DNA of 17,604 nucleotides, from positions 1 to 17,604 of the forward strand of contig CADCON010000148.1 of assembly GCA_902803035.1 (NCBI GenBank). Direction: 5' to 3'. The stretch is from an uncultured Ruminococcus sp. Its GTDB lineage: Bacteria > Bacillota > Clostridia > Oscillospirales > Acutalibacteraceae. The notes under the pieces are model-generated. The model did not search any database, had not been told where the DNA came from, and saw only the letters and a list, made by a program, of their open reading frames with translations. Every line of letters begins with the position of its first letter. Position 1 is the first letter of the stretch. This document shows, in pieces, positions 14,780 to 17,604 of this stretch. The position numbers and the translations under genes are program-made.

Positions 14780-16510
14780 TTATTCCCTGATGCTGATGTT
14801 GGCCTCCAGAAGCTGCTGCTCGGTGACTTCGCCCGGCGCGCCGAGAAGCAGATCCTGCGCGTTGCCGTTGAGCGGGAAGGCGATAACGTCCCTGATGGAT
14901 TCCTCGTCGGCGAGGAGCATGACGATTCTGTCCACGCCGGGGGCCATGCCCGCGTGCGGCGGCGCGCCGTACTGGAACGCGGTATACAACGCGCTGAAGC
15001 GTGCCTTGAGTTCCTCGTCGGAATAGCCGGCGATCTCGAACGCCTTGCGCATGATGTCGATGTCATGGTTTCTCACCGCGCCGGAGGCAAGCTCTATGCC
15101 GTTGCACACCAGGTCGTACTGATAAGCGAGCACCTCGGTGGGTTCCTTGGTTTCAAGGGCTTCCAGACCGCCCTGCGGCATGGAGAAGGGATTGTGGGTA
15201 AAAATGGTGTTGCCGGTGCTCTCGTCGATCTCGTACATCGGGAAGTCCACGACAAAGCAGAATTCAAAGGAATCCTGATCGATGATGCCGAGATTCTCGC
15301 CCAGCCACGTCCGGATCTGTCCCGCCTCGCGGTTGACGATGGTCTTGGAGTCGCAGATGAAGAAGAGCGTTTCGTTCTCCTTAATGCCGGAGAGCGCGGT
15401 GATCTCTTCCTTCTGTTCGGGGGAAAGGAATTTGGCGATGGGGCCTTTGAATTCCCCGGCGGTGAGCGTCAGGTAGCCCAGACCCTTCATGCCGATGGAG
15501 GTGGCGAATTTCAGCGAATCCTCAAAGAATTTCCTGCTCTGACCGAAGCAATTGGCGACAATGCCCCTGACCGGCTTGCCCTTGAAGAGCGGGAAGTCCA
15601 CCTTGGCGAAGAAATCGGTGAGGTCGATAATGCGCAGCGGGTTGCGCAGGTCGGGCTTATCGGAGCCGAACTGCATCATCGCGTCCTTGTAGGTGATTCT
15701 TCTGAAGGGCTTTTCGCTGATCTTCTTGTCGGAATAGGTGCTGAACACCTCATAGATCACGTCTTCGCAGACCTCCAGCACTTCCTCCTGCGAAGCGAAC
15801 GCCATTTCAAAGTCGAGCTGGTAGAATTCTCCGGGGCTTCTGTCCTGACGCGCGTCTTCATCCCTGAAGCAGGGCGCGATCTGGAAATACTTGTCGAAGC
15901 CGGACACCATGAGAAGCTGCTTGAACTGCTGGGGCGCCTGCGGCAGCGCGTAAAACTTGCCCTTGTGCTTTCTGCTGGGGACGAGGAAGTCCCTTGCGCC
16001 TTCGGGCGAGGAGGCGGTCAGGATAGGGGTCTGAATCTCCAGAAAGTCCTTTTCCTCCATGCATTTTCTCATCGTGCGGATGATATGGGAGCGCAGGACG
16101 ATATTGTTGTGAAGGCGGTCGCTTCTGAGGTCGAGATATCTGTATTTCAGGCGCACGTCCTCGCGCGTTCCTCTGGAATCGCTGATGTCGAAGGGCAGCA
16201 TATTCCGGCACTTGCCCAGAAGGGTCAGGGATTCCACCACCAGCTCCACCTTGCCGGTGTCGAGCTTTTCGTTGACGGTTTCGGGATCTCTCTCGGCGAC
16301 GGTGCCGGTAACGGTGATGACGCACTCCTTATTGACATTGGCCAGAAGCGACTCGTCGTGAACGACAGTCTGTGTAATGCCAGTGTAATCTCTCAGATCG
16401 ACAAAGATCACGCCGCCGTGGTCGCGGATGGTGTCTACCCAGCCGCAGAGCTGAACCTTCGCGCCGATATCCGATTCGCGGATGTCGTTGCAGTAATGTG
16501 TTCTGTACAT
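14780..16510 (-). CDS. aspS: Aspartyl-tRNA synthetase (probably non-discriminating)
   Basis: Class II synthetase that charges tRNA with aspartate. The 576 residues match the bacterial AspRS length. Seen: an N-terminal OB-fold anticodon domain (VQLCGWVDTIRDHGGVIFVD), motif 2 FRDEDARQDRSPGEFYQLDF, an inserted bacterial-type domain between motifs 2 and 3, and motif 3 around GVDR (525-528) in GMAPGVDRIVMLLADEES. The ATG 16508-16510 has GGAGG 7 nt upstream; the frame stays open further upstream but that stretch is the T-box leader. Residue H31 (RDHGG) matches the histidine linked in characterised enzymes to reduced discrimination between tRNA(Asp) and tRNA(Asn), and the downstream gatCAB supports Asp-tRNA(Asn) formation. 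The second known position (G83) appears to be Glu, so specificity is inferred. Confidence 0.95.
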   Translation of the reverse strand: MYRTHYCNDIRESDIGAKVQLCGWVDTIRDHGGVIFVDLRDYTGITQTVVHDESLLANVNKECVITVTGTVAERDPETVNEKLDTGKVELVVESLTLLGKCRNMLPFDISDSRGTREDVRLKYRYLDLRSDRLHNNIVLRSHIIRTMRKCMEEKDFLEIQTPILTASSPEGARDFLVPSRKHKGKFYALPQAPQQFKQLLMVSGFDKYFQIAPCFRDEDARQDRSPGEFYQLDFEMAFASQEEVLEVCEDVIYEVFSTYSDKKISEKPFRRITYKDAMMQFGSDKPDLRNPLRIIDLTDFFAKVDFPLFKGKPVRGIVANCFGQSRKFFEDSLKFATSIGMKGLGYLTLTAGEFKGPIAKFLSPEQKEEITALSGIKENETLFFICDSKTIVNREAGQIRTWLGENLGIIDQDSFEFCFVVDFPMYEIDESTGNTIFTHNPFSMPQGGLEALETKEPTEVLAYQYDLVCNGIELASGAVRNHDIDIMRKAFEIAGYSDEELKARFSALYTAFQYGAPPHAGMAPGVDRIVMLLADEESIRDVIAFPLNGNAQDLLLGAPGEVTEQQLLEANISIRE

Positions 16511-16547
16511 AGAATGACCTCCAGTTTGATTTTCAAAAATAAATAGC

Positions 16548-16594
16548 AAAAAGCCCGTCCCATGAATCACGATCGATTCTTGGGACGGGCTTTT
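16548..16594 (-). terminator. T-box attenuator terminator upstream of aspS
   Basis: Minus strand: AAAAGCCCGTCCCA pairs with TGGGACGGGCTTTT (16581-16594 with 16549-16562), with an inner GAATC/GATTC stem, and ends in five T (16548-16552). It is the default structure of the T-box leader and precedes the aspS start by about 38 nt. Confidence 0.9.
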
Positions 16595-16812
16595 GTTGAC
16601 AATAACCCGCGGTGCCACCCAAATTGGCGTGTCAGAAATCACGCCCGCTTTGCATTGACCTGTTAAATTCTTCACGGAAAAGTGTTCCCACGCTTACTAC
16701 TCCCCCGAATGCACTTCCAGTCCACGGTGCATACTCCCTGCCGGGCTTTCCAAAAAAGCGGAGTCTTTTCCGGTTCACCGACGGTTGAAGACCCGTCAGA
16801 TGATACTTCAGA
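16548..16812 (-). promoter_or_regulatory. T-box riboswitch controlling aspS-gatCAB
   Basis: tRNA-sensing leader: uncharged cognate tRNA stabilises an antiterminator and allows read-through. The diagnostic 14-nt region reads TGGGTGGCACCGCGGG on the minus strand (16606-16621). Just upstream is a stem III hairpin GGCGTG/CACGCC (16640-16645 with 16626-16631), then a GAGTAG stem II-like region. A Stem I with arms GTCTT/AAGAC (16788-16792 with 16763-16767) lies near the transcript start. In the 3' side of the Stem I base, GAC at 16720-16722 is my candidate specifier, which would match tRNA(Asp). An AAC at about 16690 was considered but sits in a small hairpin downstream of Stem I. The specifier assignment is tentative; the T-box itself is firm. 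Confidence 0.92.
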
Positions 16813-16816
16813 AGTA

Positions 16817-16845
16817 ATTTTAACACAGCCGCATCAAAAAGTCAA
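16817..16845 (-). promoter_or_regulatory. SigmaA promoter of the aspS-gatCAB operon
   Basis: Minus strand: TTGACT (16840-16845), 17-nt spacer, TAAAAT (16817-16822). The start is predicted near 16810, just before Stem I of the T-box. The -35 box is only about 24 nt after the stop of the upstream peptide gene, which shows no intrinsic terminator of its own. Confidence 0.82.
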
Positions 16846-16868
16846 GACGTTTTTTTCCGGACAGGCTC

Positions 16869-16985
16869 TTACATCGGGACTGGCGTGCCAAAACCGTCAT
16901 CGGAATTGCAGGCACTCGTCACCACAATGACCCCTTCCTCAAACTCGGTGATTTCCATTTCGGGCTTTGTGTATTCCATCTTCAT
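16869..16985 (-). CDS. Short acidic peptide, unknown function
   Basis: A 38-residue peptide that I cannot assign to a function. The N-terminal part is MKMEYTKPEMEITEFEE, followed by a short hydrophobic GVIVV, then TSACNSDDGFGTPVPM with a single cysteine. The layout (conserved-looking charged N-terminus, variable small-residue tail) resembles short Clostridia peptides I have seen annotated as hypothetical, and superficially a leader-core peptide, but no modification enzyme or transporter is adjacent. The ATG 16983-16985 has AAGGTG 6 nt upstream; ATGs at 17006 and 16979 are in frame and possible. It has a good SigmaA promoter with a leader of about 94 nt, which supports it as a real gene. No terminator follows, so some transcripts may run into the aspS leader. 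Confidence 0.55.
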   Translation of the reverse strand: MKMEYTKPEMEITEFEEGVIVVTSACNSDDGFGTPVPM

Positions 16986-17058
16986 CAGAATCACCTTCTT
17001 CCGCATGACTGTCACTTTCCGCCTTCCCGGAAGCGTTGCGCTTGAATGTAATAAAAAC

Positions 17059-17071
17059 CTGACCCGGTCAG
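17059..17071. repeat. Palindrome just downstream of the peptide-gene promoter
   Basis: CTGACC-C-GGTCAG is a perfect inverted repeat with a 1-nt centre, at about +9 to +21 relative to the predicted transcription start. This position would suit an operator; no regulator can be named. Confidence 0.4.
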
Positions 17072-17085
17072 CATTGTGCTTTTTC

Positions 17086-17114
17086 ATTATACTATGGTCT
17101 TTCACAAAAATCAA
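17086..17114 (-). promoter_or_regulatory. SigmaA promoter of the short peptide gene
   Basis: Minus strand: TTGATT (17109-17114), 17-nt spacer, perfect TATAAT (17086-17091). The start is predicted near 17079. Confidence 0.78.
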
Positions 17115-17120
17115 TGATTG

Positions 17121-17191
17121 GCGAAAACTTTCTTTTCGCTGTTAAGCGGATAATAGCTGCCAAGCGGCAACGGATGCCGCCGGTCATTGGC
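17121..17191. repeat. Two hairpins between the YolD-like gene and the next promoter
   Basis: A hairpin with arms GCCAA/TTGGC and GCGGCA/TGCCGC lies at 17159-17191, 9 nt after the YolD-like stop, and GCGAAAA/TTTTCGC with a 5-nt loop lies at 17121-17139. Neither is followed by a clean T-run on the minus strand. They may form a weak terminator for the YolD-like gene, or the second may be an upstream site for the peptide promoter. Confidence 0.4.
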
Positions 17192-17199
17192 ATTATGCG

Positions 17200-17604
17200 T
17201 CAGAATCCGAGGGCGTCAAGCACGTCGCTTTCCACCCCCGTAATGCGTCCGACGGGCACCGCAAGTCCGCTGGCAAAAAGCAGACGGCGTTTGTAGGGAT
17301 CGTATCTCACAAGCCGGTCGGTAAAGGTCATGTACCGTCCGCCGGATTTCCGGGCATCGGGCAAAAAATAGGTCAATGTCACCACCGGAGGTTCGGCGCG
17401 GCTGAGAAGAAATACCAGCCGGTCATTCAGCTCCGCGGTCAGACTTTCGCTCAGATCAGGCGTTTCCTCCGTATAACGCGCCGACTCGCTGATCATGTCG
17501 TCGTATCCGGTGAGCGCGGCAAACGGCGCAAACTGCGCGGCGCGGCTGTGCATGGGCATTGGCGGCCGGCTTTCTGACACGTGGTGGCGATGGGAGATGA
17601 TGTC
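17200..17604 (-). CDS. YolD-like protein, 5' end outside the window
   Basis: The visible 134 codons match the Clostridia YolD-like proteins: HHVSESRPPMPMHSRAAQFA followed by PFAALTGYDDMISESARYT, an acidic helix with LTAELNDRL, a strand VTLTYFLPDARKSGGRYMTF, and a short C-terminal barrel-like segment ending DVLDALGF. The frame stays open to the window edge, and DIISHRHHVS at the edge matches the usual N-terminal region of these proteins, so the real start lies upstream of 17604 rather than at the internal GTG (17580) or ATGs. In many Clostridia such genes sit next to a Y-family DNA polymerase and belong to the SOS response; whether one precedes this gene cannot be seen. The molecular function of the family is not established. 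Confidence 0.75.
   Translation of the reverse strand, partial: DIISHRHHVSESRPPMPMHSRAAQFAPFAALTGYDDMISESARYTEETPDLSESLTAELNDRLVFLLSRAEPPVVTLTYFLPDARKSGGRYMTFTDRLVRYDPYKRRLLFASGLAVPVGRITGVESDVLDALGF

Noticed and set aside
14780..16675. Longer AspRS with 55 extra N-terminal residues
   Set aside because: The extra stretch is the T-box antiterminator and terminator, and the ATG at 16510 has a GGAGG site and matches the normal AspRS N-terminus.

Overview
The window reads as chromosome of a fairly GC-rich Bacillota bacterium, most likely an anaerobic Clostridia/Oscillospirales-type gut organism. Four things point there: a T-box leader in front of aspS, clean SigmaA promoters with Shine-Dalgarno sites, a YolD-like protein of the kind common in Clostridia, and an aspS-gatCAB operon for indirect aminoacylation. 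This placement is inferred from gene content, not from a marker-gene search. All 16 genes I can support lie on the minus strand, so transcription runs from high to low coordinates.

Positions 1-9690 hold a surface-polysaccharide operon. It starts at a SigmaA promoter (9659-9687) and reads in this order: DUF4422 glycosyltransferase, LicD-family phosphotransferase, polysaccharide pyruvyl transferase, CDP-glycerol-type polyolphosphate transferase, family 2 glycosyltransferase, IspD/TarI-type cytidylyltransferase, Wzx-type flippase, UDP-galactopyranose mutase (glf), and an extended-SDR epimerase/dehydratase cut by the window edge. Together they suggest a galactofuranose-containing glycan decorated or linked by polyol-phosphate groups activated as CDP-polyol. 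No initiating sugar-phosphate transferase or Wzy polymerase is visible; they may lie beyond position 1. A 165-bp fold-back (MITE-like) element sits between the first two genes, inserted at the stop codon of the first.

Positions 9743-11732 hold a single-gene unit for a Na+/phosphate cotransporter with a PhoU-like cytoplasmic domain, with its own promoter and terminator. Positions 11769-16845 hold aspS-gatC-gatA-gatB, controlled by a T-box attenuator and ended by a strong terminator. The set should make Asp-tRNA(Asn) and convert it to Asn-tRNA(Asn). However, the GatA encoded here is short and appears to have lost all three residues of the Lys-Ser-Ser catalytic triad, while GatB and GatC look intact. 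This is the most surprising feature of the window.

Positions 16869-17604 hold a 38-residue peptide gene of unknown function with its own strong promoter, and the 3' part of a YolD-like gene that runs off the right edge.
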